Assembly (NCBI GenBank): GCA_017381365.1
Contig: JAFOCI010000007.1
Coordinates: 1 to 44,869 of the forward strand
DNA: 44,869 bases
Source of the DNA: Treponema sp.
Lineage (GTDB): Bacteria > Spirochaetota > Spirochaetia > Treponematales > Treponemataceae
Reading direction: 5' to 3'
Shown here: piece after piece, positions 1-8,703 of the stretch
How the letters are laid out: the number at the start of each line of letters is the position of its first letter
Numbering within the stretch: position 1 is the first letter of the stretch
Notes under the pieces: generated by a model
The model's input: only the letters and a program-made list of their open reading frames with translations
The model's database searches: none
Told to the model about the DNA's origin: nothing
Translations under genes and position numbers: made by a program

Positions 1-133
1 AAAAGTAATGAGTGTAGCGCTCATTGAGCCCTTCGACAGGCTCAGGAACCACTCGTCGAAATGACTGCTACACTAAATGTGGTGGTTTCGATAAACTCAA
101 CCACCGTAATGCAAACTTATTGGACAACCCCTT
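1..133 (-). repeat. Intergenic inverted-repeat element, copy 1 (cut by window edge)
   Basis: Reverse-complement match to the elements at 5066-5209 and 10818-10910. It contains the ggtggttgag...ctcaaccacc type hairpin and the inner module with cttcgacaggctcagg. The outer end that would carry the second terminal inverted repeat lies beyond the window. It sits just downstream of the beta-barrel gene, so it may serve as its transcript end. The AT-rich strip 134-167 (attatcaattttc...) separates it from the stop codon. It has no coding capacity. Confidence 0.85.
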
Positions 134-167
134 CATTATCAATTTTCAGTTATCGATTGTCAATTGA

Positions 168-1844
168 TTAGAACTGATATTTTACACCAACCTGAACAAA
201 GCTGTTTCGCTGCCAGCCGTCAAATTCGCTGTTTTCATTGTTACACCAGATGTACATACCGCTCAAATTCAAGTTCCAGTCATCCTTAAAGTTGAATGTA
301 AGAGTCGGAATAACAATTACATCGCCACGTTCAATTCCCCAGATGCCTTTTACATCAAGCTTGATTTTTTCATGGTTCCAGGAATCTGTAATATCAACGA
401 TAATCTTGTTGTTTGTGTAACATCCGCTGCCGTCAGCATCAACATCGTAATCACCATAAGAATATCTAAGAAGAGAATCAATCAAAGTATATGCAAATTT
501 AGTTGTTGCAAATGGAGTAAATTCTTCCTTGCCAATCTTATGATTGTTAAGAATATATTTACCCTGATTCTGAATATTAAAATTAACATTATGAATTGGT
601 AAATCAATATCAAAACCTGCAACCCATGCCAAACTGTTGTTGTGAACCCAAGGATCATCACCAGCAATATCCTTTGTAAGGTTATAGGCAAATTCCATGC
701 GGCTGTTCAAACGACCAAACAGAATTCCTGCAGCTTCAAAACCAAACACCTGAACCATATCGTAATCTAATTCAGGAAGTCCTGTATTGTATTTTCCCAG
801 AATAGTATTGATTGCATCACCGTAAAGTCCAAGATTACTCTGAATCAAAGGATTATCAATCTTCTTAAGCTGAGCGACTATATTGATCATTCCTTTTGCA
901 GCTTCGCCGTTTACAACAGCTTCAAGATTTGCAGAAGGCTGCTTGTTATGACCGTAGTAGTAGCTGAAACCAAGATCAACAGAACCAACTGTAAAAGTCA
1001 TACGGGCACCATACTGACCATATTTAAGCTGATTTGTATCAGGATAAAGACTATCTGCATCAAACGAAGACGCATTCATAAGAGCTCCAATAAACTGAGC
1101 AGGAGTTGCAGATGGATTAGCAATAGCACCTAAAAGAGGAGCAATTATAATGCCTTCAACAGCAGATGTAAGTTTCTTTGTAGCTTTTGGCTGCCATACA
1201 CCACTATCAGCAAGGCGGTCTGCAGTCATCATTGGAGTATAGATTGCTTCAAACTTGATGTTGCTGTTTGTACTGTAAACACCACGGAACATTGGTTCTG
1301 CAATACGGCGGTCAATATAATCAGGAATGATGTAATCAAGATAATCATTGGCATTAAAGTTATCCAGAACATGAATCTTATCACCTTTTCCCCATACAAC
1401 ACGCATTTTACCAGCTTCAAACTGTGCGTTACCCATGTATACGCGGGCAGTAAATTCATCAAGAATGTCCCAGGAATATTTTCCACCAAGAGAAGTTTTG
1501 TCAAATTTCAATTTCATATTGAAATCAGAATTTGCACCTTCATATTTTACATCAAGCTTTGCAGAAGGAATTGCATCTACCTTTAATTCTCCAAAAGAAG
1601 GACGGTCCGCAAACTCAATTTCTCCACTTGCACCATTATAAAAAGAATCAGAAACTTCAACATACCCACGACCATTAAGTTCAACTACACCGCCAATTGT
1701 AACTGCAGGTTCTGAAGAAAAACCTCCAAAATCAGAGCCAGCATCAGAACCAAAATCGTCCCAATCGTCAAAATCATCTGCAAACCCAAAAGCAGCTACA
1801 GACAGAGCAAGTACTCCAGCAAGAATTTTTTTATTTATTTTCAT
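168..1844 (-). CDS. Outer-membrane beta-barrel protein (DUF1302-like)
   Basis: 558 residues. Residues 1-22 form a signal peptide (MKINKKILAGVLALSVAAFG then FAD), followed by a very acidic, Asp/Gly-rich linker (DDFDDWDDFGSDAG) and alternating amphipathic strands. The C-terminus, QVGVKYQF, has the terminal aromatic residue expected of BAM-inserted barrels. The segment with VVWGKGDKIHVLDNFNANDY resembles the DUF1302-type barrel family (a WG..D..  NP.DY-like stretch); this family assignment is by memory of pattern only. The upstream gene on the same strand encodes a LolA-like periplasmic protein, a pairing seen with DUF1302 proteins and RND-family lipid exporters elsewhere. That suggests a role in moving lipid or another hydrophobic molecule across the envelope, which is inference. 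An 8-bp stem-loop lies between the two genes. Confidence 0.75.
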   Translation of the reverse strand: MKINKKILAGVLALSVAAFGFADDFDDWDDFGSDAGSDFGGFSSEPAVTIGGVVELNGRGYVEVSDSFYNGASGEIEFADRPSFGELKVDAIPSAKLDVKYEGANSDFNMKLKFDKTSLGGKYSWDILDEFTARVYMGNAQFEAGKMRVVWGKGDKIHVLDNFNANDYLDYIIPDYIDRRIAEPMFRGVYSTNSNIKFEAIYTPMMTADRLADSGVWQPKATKKLTSAVEGIIIAPLLGAIANPSATPAQFIGALMNASSFDADSLYPDTNQLKYGQYGARMTFTVGSVDLGFSYYYGHNKQPSANLEAVVNGEAAKGMINIVAQLKKIDNPLIQSNLGLYGDAINTILGKYNTGLPELDYDMVQVFGFEAAGILFGRLNSRMEFAYNLTKDIAGDDPWVHNNSLAWVAGFDIDLPIHNVNFNIQNQGKYILNNHKIGKEEFTPFATTKFAYTLIDSLLRYSYGDYDVDADGSGCYTNNKIIVDITDSWNHEKIKLDVKGIWGIERGDVIVIPTLTFNFKDDWNLNLSGMYIWCNNENSEFDGWQRNSFVQVGVKYQF

Positions 1845-1868
1845 TAAGCAAACCTCTTTAAAACATAA

Positions 1869-1896
1869 AACGTGTCCGATTTTTTTCAGACACGTT
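1869..1896 (-). terminator. Stem-loop between LolA-like and barrel genes
   Basis: Perfect 8-bp inverted repeat AACGTGTC / GACACGTT with a 12-nt loop. On the minus strand it is followed by ttttatgtttt. It may be a weak intrinsic terminator giving reduced read-through, or an mRNA-stability hairpin between two co-transcribed genes. Confidence 0.5.
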
Positions 1897-1916
1897 CATA
1901 CTATAAAAACTGAATA

Positions 1917-2717
1917 TTATTTACCAGTGTTAAGCCAGTTCTGAGTAAAATAGTTATCAGAAACAGGTTTATCAAATTCAAATTTGTCTACAATGATTGT
2001 TGTTTTATGATTTGTAAGTTTATTTTCAGCAGTCTGAGTCTTTCTGAACCAGTATGATTTACCTGTTGCTCCAGAAACCTGAACAAGTTCATCTGTTGTG
2101 ATTGTCTTAAGAAGCTTATCTGTTTTGTCATAGAATTCAGTAAGAACAGGGAGATTTGATTCCTTATCAATGAACTGAACACGATAAGCATATTCAACGT
2201 TTTTGTTTGCAACAGGAACAGACTTGATTTTCCAGACTTTGTATGTTTTTCCAGCAACTGATATTGCTGCATTTTCATCAAGAAATTCATGAGCATCATT
2301 TTCTGCTTTGCGCAATGTCATATCATTGTAAGTAAAGTCTGTACCAACAAAATCCTTCTTGCGGTCTGCAGTAGCAATCTGGCGAACAGTTCTCAAAGAT
2401 GGAAGATAAATCCACTTCTGATCCTGACCATTTGATTTTTCCTGCTGAAGAAGACGAGTATTCTTGTAAGATGCAGGAGACCGGAAGTCAAAAGTTGTCT
2501 GAGTAATGTTCTGTTTATTGTTACCAAACTGTGTTACCTGTCGAGTTTCAACATTTCCAGCTTTATCAGTAAGTCTTACAGTAATCTGAGTTCTAGAAAA
2601 ATCAGGACGTGGCATAGTTGTTGATCTTCCAACAATACTTGCAGCATCTTCTGCAAACATAGCTGCACCAAGCACCATAAAAAGAGCAAATATAGCTAAA
2701 TATTTTGTCTTTTTCAT
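1917..2717 (-). CDS. LolA-like periplasmic outer-membrane lipoprotein-sorting protein
   Basis: 266 residues starting at MKKTKYLAIFALF. This start has a strong GGAGGAAAG ribosome binding site a few bases upstream, so the 11-codon longer reading frame is not used. Residues 1-22 form a signal peptide (cut near MFA-ED). The body matches the uncharacterised LolA-like family often annotated as outer membrane lipoprotein-sorting protein: RQVTQFGNNKQ, KWIYLPSLRTVRQIATADR, FVGTDFTYNDMTLR, and a C-terminal NYFTQNWL. Family members are thought to bind a lipid or lipoprotein in an open half-barrel, and members near RND pumps act in lipid export. Here the neighbour is an outer-membrane barrel (downstream, same strand) and no RND pump is visible. 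Confidence 0.75.
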   Translation of the reverse strand: MKKTKYLAIFALFMVLGAAMFAEDAASIVGRSTTMPRPDFSRTQITVRLTDKAGNVETRQVTQFGNNKQNITQTTFDFRSPASYKNTRLLQQEKSNGQDQKWIYLPSLRTVRQIATADRKKDFVGTDFTYNDMTLRKAENDAHEFLDENAAISVAGKTYKVWKIKSVPVANKNVEYAYRVQFIDKESNLPVLTEFYDKTDKLLKTITTDELVQVSGATGKSYWFRKTQTAENKLTNHKTTIIVDKFEFDKPVSDNYFTQNWLNTGK

Positions 2718-2809
2718 TACTTTCCTCCAAAACGTAAAAAAATCTAGCAATATTTAAATAATGCTACCACACCTTTTTATTTTATCAACTTTTTTTTTGA
2801 AAGAAAAGA

Positions 2810-2837
2810 TAGACATTTTCAAATTTAGATATAAAAT
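2810..2837 (+). promoter_or_regulatory. Possible sigma70-type promoter for the chemoreceptor gene
   Basis: TAGACA, 16-nt spacer, TAAAAT, followed about 40 nt later by GGAG and the ATG at 2878. The region is AT-rich, so the match is only moderately informative. Confidence 0.35.
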
Positions 2838-2877
2838 ATTTATGATCAAAATATTTTTTCTTATTATGGAGCAAAAT

Positions 2878-5058
2878 ATGATCAACAAAAAAAGAAAAAA
2901 CGGTTCACTTTCAACTAGAATTATCACAGGTATCACAATAGAAGCAACAGCTTTGCTTGTTCTTCTTGGTCTATCGATTTTCTTACGAATAAAGTCTCTT
3001 AACGATAGAAATTTTACAGATAAGTTATCTTCAAGTATGCGTCTTACAGATTCTACTCTGTCGGCCTTTCTTGAAAGTATGTATACATCCAATTTGATGA
3101 TTGCAGCAAAAGCATCAGAAGAATCTGATCCTGATACTCTTTACAGTCTTGAACAGATGATTGTAGATTCCGATGAGTATATTCTTTCCGCTACAATCAT
3201 AAACGATGATCAGGAATGCGTTTCTTACCCTGATGATTCGCTTGATTACGATACAATTTCCAGCAGCGACTGGTATGATTCTGCAATAAACAACGATGGT
3301 ACACCATATTTTTCTGGAGCATACAAAAATAAAGACGGTAAAGTGGTTTTTGCAGTAGCCGCTCTGATTCCCGGAACAGAAAGTGGTCTGGCGATTTTCG
3401 AAATCGATCCATTGAAATACATGCTTCTCCTTGGTGACGAAACAACAATGGGTGACATAAAATTCATTCTTATGGATGAAAACATGAACGTTCTTCTTGA
3501 CCCATTCAGCGTTGACATTACTCTCAAACAGGGCTCTGCAATGGGAATTGCAGCTCTTAAAAAATATTCAACAGGGGCTTATTTCGTAAGCCGCGAAAAA
3601 TTCAGAAATCAGCTTACAGAAATTCGTATTCTTCCTTCTCAAAACGAATATTGTGCATTGGATTATGCAATTCTTATTCCAGTTTCTTCCATAAATGCAA
3701 GTACTAATGCAGTTCTTTACCTTCTCGTGGCAGCAATAATTATTGGTATAGTAATTTCATCAGTTGTAGCCATTGCAATAGCCCGCGGTATTTCAAAGCC
3801 TTTAAACAAACTTATTGGAATCCTTAAAAATATTTCTGAAGGTGACGGTGACCTTACAGTCCGCATCCCAGAAACAGAAAACAACGAACTTGGTCTTCTT
3901 GCACAATTCTTTAACCTTACAATCGAAAAAATTGCTACATCTCTTAAAGCTGTAATCGATGAATCTGCAAACATGAAAAATGTTGGTAATCAGCTCACTG
4001 AAAATGTACAGATTTGTACAAATGAAATTTCAGAAATCGGTGACACAATCAATAAAATCAAGGAAGAAGTAAACGAACAGAGCTCAGGTGTTGACCAGAC
4101 AAACACAACACTTAACGAAATCGCAAACAACATCACATCTCTTAACCAGAACATCATTCATCAGGCAGAAAGCGTATCCCAGTCATCTTCTGCCGTAGAA
4201 GAAATGGTTGCAAACATTGCTTCTGTAACCTCAATTCTTTACAAGAACCAGGAAAATGTAAATGCACTTTCTGATTCTGCAGAAGTTGGTCAGACAATCA
4301 TTACAAAAACAGTAGAAATGGTTAAGCGAGTTGAACAGGATTCAGAAGGTCTTATTCAGGCTACTAAAGTCATTCAGAATATTGCAGATCAGACTAACCT
4401 TCTTGCCATGAATGCTGCAATCGAGGCCGCACATGCAGGAGAAGCTGGAAAAGGCTTTGCTGTTGTTGCCGGCGAAATCCGTAAACTGGCAGAAGATTCA
4501 AACTCTCAGGGTAAGAAGATTGCAGAAGTTCTTATCAACTTCCAGGATGTTATTAAATCAATGGCACGAGACTCTATGGAACTCCAGGAGCAGTTCGCAA
4601 CAATCTTTAAACATACACAAACTGTTAGTACACAGGAAACTGTAATAAAAAATGCTATGGATGAACAGAAAGCCGGAAGTGATCAAGTTCTTGAAGCTAT
4701 GCGAAAAATCAATTCCATCACAGGAGAAGTTCGCAACAGTTCTACTGTCATCGAAAACGGTAGTAAAGAAATTCTTTCTCAGATGGAAAACCTTGCTTCC
4801 ATTACAATGGCAATTAACGGCTCTATGGGTGAAATGTCCCGAAGCATCGAAAACCTTGATGAAACAGTCCGCGAAGTTAACATCGTAGAATCACAGAACA
4901 ACAACTGTATTTCCCGCGTTGCAAATGAAATCAGTAAATTCAAGGTAGAAGAAGAATACAATCCCGTAAATGAAGTTGTTTCTTCAACAGAAGCTCAGAC
5001 AGAAGATTCAGCTCCTGTTCCTGCATATGAAGAAGATGACTTTTTTAATAAAATGTAA
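2878..5058 (+). CDS. Methyl-accepting chemotaxis protein (Cache-HAMP-MCP signal)
   Basis: 726 residues from ATG 2878, chosen because GGAG lies 6 nt upstream; the frame is open further upstream but without a ribosome site. A first membrane helix spans about residues 13-40 ([18 protein letters not shown]). A periplasmic dCache-like sensor covers about 45-275 ([30 protein letters not shown]). A second helix lies about 276-303 ([18 protein letters not shown]). HAMP follows ([30 protein letters not shown]), then a long cytoplasmic coiled coil with the hallmark hairpin near residues 500-540 ([35 protein letters not shown]). The acidic tail has no CheR-tethering NWETF-type pentapeptide. It should sense an extracellular ligand and control CheA; the ligand cannot be read from sequence. 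Genes on both sides point away or toward it, so it is probably monocistronic. Confidence 0.95.
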   Translation: MINKKRKNGSLSTRIITGITIEATALLVLLGLSIFLRIKSLNDRNFTDKLSSSMRLTDSTLSAFLESMYTSNLMIAAKASEESDPDTLYSLEQMIVDSDEYILSATIINDDQECVSYPDDSLDYDTISSSDWYDSAINNDGTPYFSGAYKNKDGKVVFAVAALIPGTESGLAIFEIDPLKYMLLLGDETTMGDIKFILMDENMNVLLDPFSVDITLKQGSAMGIAALKKYSTGAYFVSREKFRNQLTEIRILPSQNEYCALDYAILIPVSSINASTNAVLYLLVAAIIIGIVISSVVAIAIARGISKPLNKLIGILKNISEGDGDLTVRIPETENNELGLLAQFFNLTIEKIATSLKAVIDESANMKNVGNQLTENVQICTNEISEIGDTINKIKEEVNEQSSGVDQTNTTLNEIANNITSLNQNIIHQAESVSQSSSAVEEMVANIASVTSILYKNQENVNALSDSAEVGQTIITKTVEMVKRVEQDSEGLIQATKVIQNIADQTNLLAMNAAIEAAHAGEAGKGFAVVAGEIRKLAEDSNSQGKKIAEVLINFQDVIKSMARDSMELQEQFATIFKHTQTVSTQETVIKNAMDEQKAGSDQVLEAMRKINSITGEVRNSSTVIENGSKEILSQMENLASITMAINGSMGEMSRSIENLDETVREVNIVESQNNNCISRVANEISKFKVEEEYNPVNEVVSSTEAQTEDSAPVPAYEEDDFFNKM

Positions 5059-5065
5059 GTAAAAA

Positions 5066-5209
5066 AGGGCTGTCCAATAAGTTTGCATTACGGTGGTTGA
5101 GTTTATCGAAACCACCACATTTAGTGTAGCAGTCATTTCGACGAGTGGTTCCTGAGCCTGTCGAAGGGCTCAATGAGCGCTACACTCATTACTTTTGGAA
5201 CAGCCTCTT
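5066..5209 (+). repeat. Intergenic inverted-repeat element, copy 2 (full length)
   Basis: 144-bp element with imperfect terminal inverted repeats (AAGGGCTGTCC ... GGAACAGCCTCTT). It holds an internal hairpin ggtggttgag...ctcgaaaccacc-like and a module bounded by GTGTAGC and GCTACAC, which are reverse complements. It lies directly after the chemoreceptor stop codon. Copies at 1-133 (inverted) and 10818-10910 share the outer sequence. No reading frame is supported. Confidence 0.9.
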
Positions 5210-5245
5210 AACCATTATTCAGTCAATTTAATTTATCAGAATTAT

Positions 5246-5281
5246 AAAAAGACCAATGCTCCATGAACAAGGTCTTTTTTT
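5246..5281. terminator. Bidirectional intrinsic terminator between chemoreceptor and yebC
   Basis: AAAAAGACC / GGTCTTTTTT with a 16-nt loop. A-tract on one side and T-tract on the other allow use from both converging genes. Confidence 0.75.
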
Positions 5282-5295
5282 ATTTCCAGATTTAA

Positions 5296-6039
5296 TTATG
5301 CTTCCGGGTTAAAATCATCTGGGAATTCAGCTGTGTGGTAAACGTTCTGAACATCATCGTTATCTTCAAGTTTATCGATGAGCTTCTGAACTTTAGCAGC
5401 TGTTTCTGCATCTACAGCAGTATATGCATCAGGAACCATTCCTACATCTGCAGAAAGTGATTCAAATCCCTTTGCATTCAAAGCATCAGCAACAGCAGCA
5501 AATGCATCTGGAGTTGTTGTTACAGTAATGATTCCGTCTTCGTTTACGATATCATCTGCACCAGCTTCCAAAGCAACTTCCATTACTTCGTCTTCATTTA
5601 CTTTTTCTGCATCATATTCAATAGTACCTTTTCTCTGGAACATACGAGAAACAGAACCAGAAGTACCAAGGTTTCCACCGTTTTTATTGAAAATGTTCTT
5701 TACGTCAGCAGCTGCACGGTTCTTGTTATCAGAAAGAACTTCAACCATAACAGCTACACCACCAGCAGCATATCCTTCGTATACAAATTCTTCGTAAGCT
5801 GCTCCGCCGTCTTCACCTGTACCCTTTTTGATAGCACGTTCAATGTTATCTTTTGGCATATTAGCTGCACGAGCTTTAATGATTACTGTACGCAAACGTG
5901 GGTTAGAATCTGGATCTCCACCGCCCATACGAGCTGCAATAGAAATTTCCTTAATAAATTTTGTAAAGATTTTACCGCGTTTTGCATCGGCGATACCTTT
6001 AGCATGTTTAATAGTGGCCCATTTACTATGTCCTGACAT
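5296..6039 (-). CDS. yebC: YebC/PmpR family regulator (TACO1-like)
   Basis: 247 residues, the usual family length. The N-terminus MSGHSKWATIKHAKGIADAK is the near-invariant YebC signature, followed by the RTVIIKARAANMPKDNIERA helix region and the acidic central domain (NDDVQNVYHTAEFP at the C-terminus). Members act as DNA-binding regulators in some bacteria; others, like mitochondrial TACO1, aid ribosomes at proline stretches. The methyltransferase gene upstream on the same strand is 115 bp away, so co-transcription is uncertain. An intrinsic terminator follows directly. Confidence 0.97.
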   Translation of the reverse strand: MSGHSKWATIKHAKGIADAKRGKIFTKFIKEISIAARMGGGDPDSNPRLRTVIIKARAANMPKDNIERAIKKGTGEDGGAAYEEFVYEGYAAGGVAVMVEVLSDNKNRAAADVKNIFNKNGGNLGTSGSVSRMFQRKGTIEYDAEKVNEDEVMEVALEAGADDIVNEDGIITVTTTPDAFAAVADALNAKGFESLSADVGMVPDAYTAVDAETAAKVQKLIDKLEDNDDVQNVYHTAEFPDDFNPEA

Positions 6040-6154
6040 TAGAATGACTCCTAAATATAAAGATTACAAGATTATATAGTTTATCAATTTTACTTTAATT
6101 ACCTATATTAAGTCAATAACACATTTTAATTATTATTATACATTATACTGAGTT

Positions 6155-7018
6155 TTATAGTTCTTCGGACGACTTTTTGCGAATCAGCGTAAACCAGATT
6201 GGTCCGCATTTTTCTTTCTGATCAGGAAGAATATGAAAACCAAACTCAGTTCGCTCAGGTTCTGGAACAACATCCATTTTACAGAAGCTAGAAAAATCTT
6301 CCGTAATTTCCGGCATTCTATTTTTTAATGGCAATTCCACGTCATCAAATTTCTTAAAAAGGCGGGCAACAACATCATCATTTTCAGCCGGGCATAAAGC
6401 ACAGGTTGAATACACTAGATATCCGCCGGGAACAAGAAGCCTGTAAGCGCTGGAAAGCAAAGCCCACTGCTCCATTGCCAGAGTCTTTATGCGGTTTGGC
6501 GACCATTCCGCAAGATATTTTTCATCGGCCAGTACATGACGCTCACTGGAACAAGGTGCATCAAGAAGAATTCGGTCGTAACATTCAGTTTGCGTTGTAC
6601 ACCATTTTGCGCCATCACTGCAGGAAATTTTTATTCTGGAGCGAATATTTTCTGGCAAGCATGTGTCGCAGACCTGCACAAGCCGCTGTTTTCTGGATGC
6701 TGAACGCTCGTTGCTTACAAGAGTTGCATCTTCAGGCATTCTTGTTGCAATAACAAGAGTCTTTCCGCCAGGAGCCGCACACATATCAAGAATATTTCCG
6801 GCACCTTCTAAAGGAAGCTGCATTGCCGCAAAAACGCTGGCAGGGTCAAGATAATATTTTTCTGCTCCACCACCAGTCCACTCAGCGTAAACCGTTTCAC
6901 CAGCAAGAGAGGCTTTTAGCGACTCCCATCGGGAACCGTACAATTCTCCGTAATATTTTTCAAAACCCTCAGCTCCCTTTAATTTTTCAGGTCTGTTTTT
7001 TTCTTTATTTTTTCCCAT
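6155..7018 (-). CDS. NOP2/NSUN (RsmB/RsmF-type) rRNA cytosine-5 methyltransferase
   Basis: 287 residues. A Rossmann SAM-binding motif I lies around residues 78-88 (LDMCAAPGGKT). Motif IV carries a cysteine at about C156 (LLDAPCSSERH), and motif VI has the catalytic cysteine near C206 (VYSTCALCPAENDDVV). Both cysteines needed by the m5C mechanism are present. It lacks the N-terminal NusB-like domain of RsmB and the long C-terminal PUA-like domain of full RsmF, so it is a compact member; the rRNA or tRNA target cannot be told from sequence. It starts 14 bp after the stop of the GH3 gene and is probably in the same transcript. Confidence 0.9.
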   Translation of the reverse strand: MGKNKEKNRPEKLKGAEGFEKYYGELYGSRWESLKASLAGETVYAEWTGGGAEKYYLDPASVFAAMQLPLEGAGNILDMCAAPGGKTLVIATRMPEDATLVSNERSASRKQRLVQVCDTCLPENIRSRIKISCSDGAKWCTTQTECYDRILLDAPCSSERHVLADEKYLAEWSPNRIKTLAMEQWALLSSAYRLLVPGGYLVYSTCALCPAENDDVVARLFKKFDDVELPLKNRMPEITEDFSSFCKMDVVPEPERTEFGFHILPDQKEKCGPIWFTLIRKKSSEEL

Positions 7019-7032
7019 CAGTAACCTGCTTT

Positions 7033-8325
7033 CTAGAAATAAGTCTGATAGATATCAATATCTTCAAGACGAGCTTTATTGAATTCTTCAAGTCTAGAAT
7101 TGATGTCCTGCAAAACAGGATTTTTTTCAACCAGAACAAAATCACCATTAGAATTTAGATAAAAATCAAAAAAGCCAGATTTCATCTTATATTCAACAAT
7201 TTTCCTGAATGAATCATCTATCAGCTTTGCAAAATTTCTGTCATTTTCCGCCTTTTCAATCAGAACTTTTGCAGGTCCCGAAATTCTTTTTTCAGAAATC
7301 ATTATGCAGTTAATTCCAGCTTCGATTGCTTTTACAGCGGCAGTTTCTGGAGGAAATCCGTTGCTTGCCAAAGCGCCCATAAATACATCATCAGAAAAAA
7401 CAATTCCGTTGTATTTCATCTGATCTTTTAATTTTGAATTGATCCATATTTTAGAAAAACATGCAGGACTTTCTGAATCAATGCAGGAAGTTCTTGCATG
7501 ACTCATAAGAACACCTTTAGGCTCTGCACGGCAAATCTGACTAAAAGGAACAAGCAGTTCATTCAGCTTGTCTTCAGACAATTTAATTTCAGGAAGCCCT
7601 GAATGAGGATCAGTATTAGTATTTCCTGGAAAATGTTTGATAACAGTTGCAATGCCACGGTTTTCAAATGCATTCACACAGGCAGTTCCGTAAGAACGAA
7701 CTTTCAATTTATCACCAAAACTTCGTCCATCAAGAAATTTTTCGTTATCCTTTGTTTCTACTTCCACAACCGGAGCAAGATTCATGTTAAAACCAAGTGC
7801 TTTCATTTGTATTGCCTGCATGGAATAAAGTCTGTATGCAGTTTCCACATTAAGTCTGTCACTGACACGCTTTGCAGATGGCAGCGGACCGCACACAGTC
7901 CTAAGCCGGTTCACATAGCCGCCTTCCTGGTCAATTGCAAGAAAAGGAGAAACAACACCCTTTGAATGACAATAGTTGCGGATTGAATCAGTAAATTTCA
8001 TTATTCCTTCCGGAGTTTCTGCCAGATTATAACTGAAGAACAAATAACCGCCAGGAATAAAATCCTTTTCAACAGGAACAAAAGTTTTGTCACCATCAAT
8101 ATTTACAATAAAAAGCTGGCAAACCTTATCTTTTAGAGAAGTTGTTTTTACAAAATTTTCCAGTGCACTTTTTCGTTCATGATATTTTGCATCAATGACA
8201 GCATGAACCGCCGCCGCACTTTTTCTGCTTTTTTTTTCTATTTTATCCTGCCTTGCATCATCAATACGCCCGCAGGAAGAAATCAAAAAAATACTTAATG
8301 TTATAATGATGAGAGAAAGTTTCAT
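7033..8325 (-). CDS. Glycoside hydrolase family 3 lipoprotein (NagZ-like)
   Basis: 430 residues. A lipoprotein signal ends at Cys18 (SIFLISSCG). The GH3 N-terminal barrel follows: FLAIDQEGGYVNRL, KHFPG at about 230, the NagZ-type catalytic loop with Asp239-Pro-His241 (TNTDPHSGLPEI), and the nucleophile motif IVFSDDVFMGAL near residue 312. NagZ enzymes remove beta-1,4-linked N-acetylglucosamine from peptidoglycan fragments and are usually cytosolic; membrane anchoring here suggests periplasmic turnover of muropeptides or other hexosaminides. The DPH loop replaces the more common DSH, but the Asp-His dyad is intact. The C-terminus continues past the barrel by about 40 residues without a recognisable domain. 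The gene lies 37 bp downstream of a small XRE regulator on the same strand. Confidence 0.88.
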   Translation of the reverse strand: MKLSLIIITLSIFLISSCGRIDDARQDKIEKKSRKSAAAVHAVIDAKYHERKSALENFVKTTSLKDKVCQLFIVNIDGDKTFVPVEKDFIPGGYLFFSYNLAETPEGIMKFTDSIRNYCHSKGVVSPFLAIDQEGGYVNRLRTVCGPLPSAKRVSDRLNVETAYRLYSMQAIQMKALGFNMNLAPVVEVETKDNEKFLDGRSFGDKLKVRSYGTACVNAFENRGIATVIKHFPGNTNTDPHSGLPEIKLSEDKLNELLVPFSQICRAEPKGVLMSHARTSCIDSESPACFSKIWINSKLKDQMKYNGIVFSDDVFMGALASNGFPPETAAVKAIEAGINCIMISEKRISGPAKVLIEKAENDRNFAKLIDDSFRKIVEYKMKSGFFDFYLNSNGDFVLVEKNPVLQDINSRLEEFNKARLEDIDIYQTYF

Positions 8326-8362
8326 ATTAATATTTTAATGAATTTTAAGATTTACGCAAATA

Positions 8363-8608
8363 TCAAATTTTTAAGAGAGTTTCAAAAGAAACATCAAGAA
8401 TCTTTGAAAAAGCAGAAAGCTCAATATCAGTTACAAAGCGTTTACCACATTCTATTCGCTGTATTGCATTTTTATCCAAATCAAGACCTATCAACTGCAA
8501 TTGATCAGCCAATGCACGCTGAGACACTACTGGTCTTTTTGATTTACGAATAGAGGCAATATTTTTACCAGATATATTATTCAGTTCACCATTTTTATTT
8601 TTATACAT
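8363..8608 (-). CDS. Small XRE-family helix-turn-helix regulator
   Basis: 81 residues. The whole protein is essentially one Cro/CI-type domain: NIASIRKSKRPVVSQRALAD (helices 1-2), then LDKNAIQRIECGKRFVTDIE (recognition helix and turn), then LSAFSKILDVSFETLL. It has no effector or dimerisation extension. It is divergent from a PEGA lipoprotein gene, and the shared 95-bp control region has two TGACA..TGTCA dyads, which are the best candidates for its operators. The GH3 gene follows 37 bp downstream. No clear Shine-Dalgarno sequence precedes the ATG at 8608, so a weakly translated or leaderless message is possible. Confidence 0.85.
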   Translation of the reverse strand: MYKNKNGELNNISGKNIASIRKSKRPVVSQRALADQLQLIGLDLDKNAIQRIECGKRFVTDIELSAFSKILDVSFETLLKI

Positions 8609-8616
8609 ACAACAAA

Positions 8617-8635
8617 TGACATTTACTACTTGTCA
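8617..8635. promoter_or_regulatory. Candidate operator 1 of the XRE regulator
   Basis: TGACATTTACTACTTGTCA, with inverted arms TGACA/TGTCA around 9 nt. It lies 9 bp upstream of the XRE start codon. Its right arm doubles as the -35 of a possible plus-strand promoter. Confidence 0.5.
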
Positions 8636-8658
8636 CCGCATATATGATATGATAAACT
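8630..8658 (+). promoter_or_regulatory. Candidate promoter of the PEGA lipoprotein
   Basis: TTGTCA, 17-nt spacer, TAAACT. The predicted start near 8665 falls at the beginning of the palindrome 8663-8695, so a protein bound there would block it. Confidence 0.4.
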
Positions 8659-8662
8659 TCTT

Positions 8663-8695
8663 TTATTATTGACATTCAGTAAATGTCAATAATAA
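8663..8695. promoter_or_regulatory. Perfect 14-bp palindrome, candidate operator 2
   Basis: Arms TTATTATTGACATT (8663-8676) and AATGTCAATAATAA (8682-8695) around CAGTA. The core shares TGACATT with operator 1; the dyad centres are 53 bp apart, close to five helical turns. It ends at the AAGGAG ribosome site of the downstream gene, so in RNA it would also form a hairpin next to that site. Confidence 0.65.
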
Positions 8696-8703
8696 GGAGA
8701 TTT

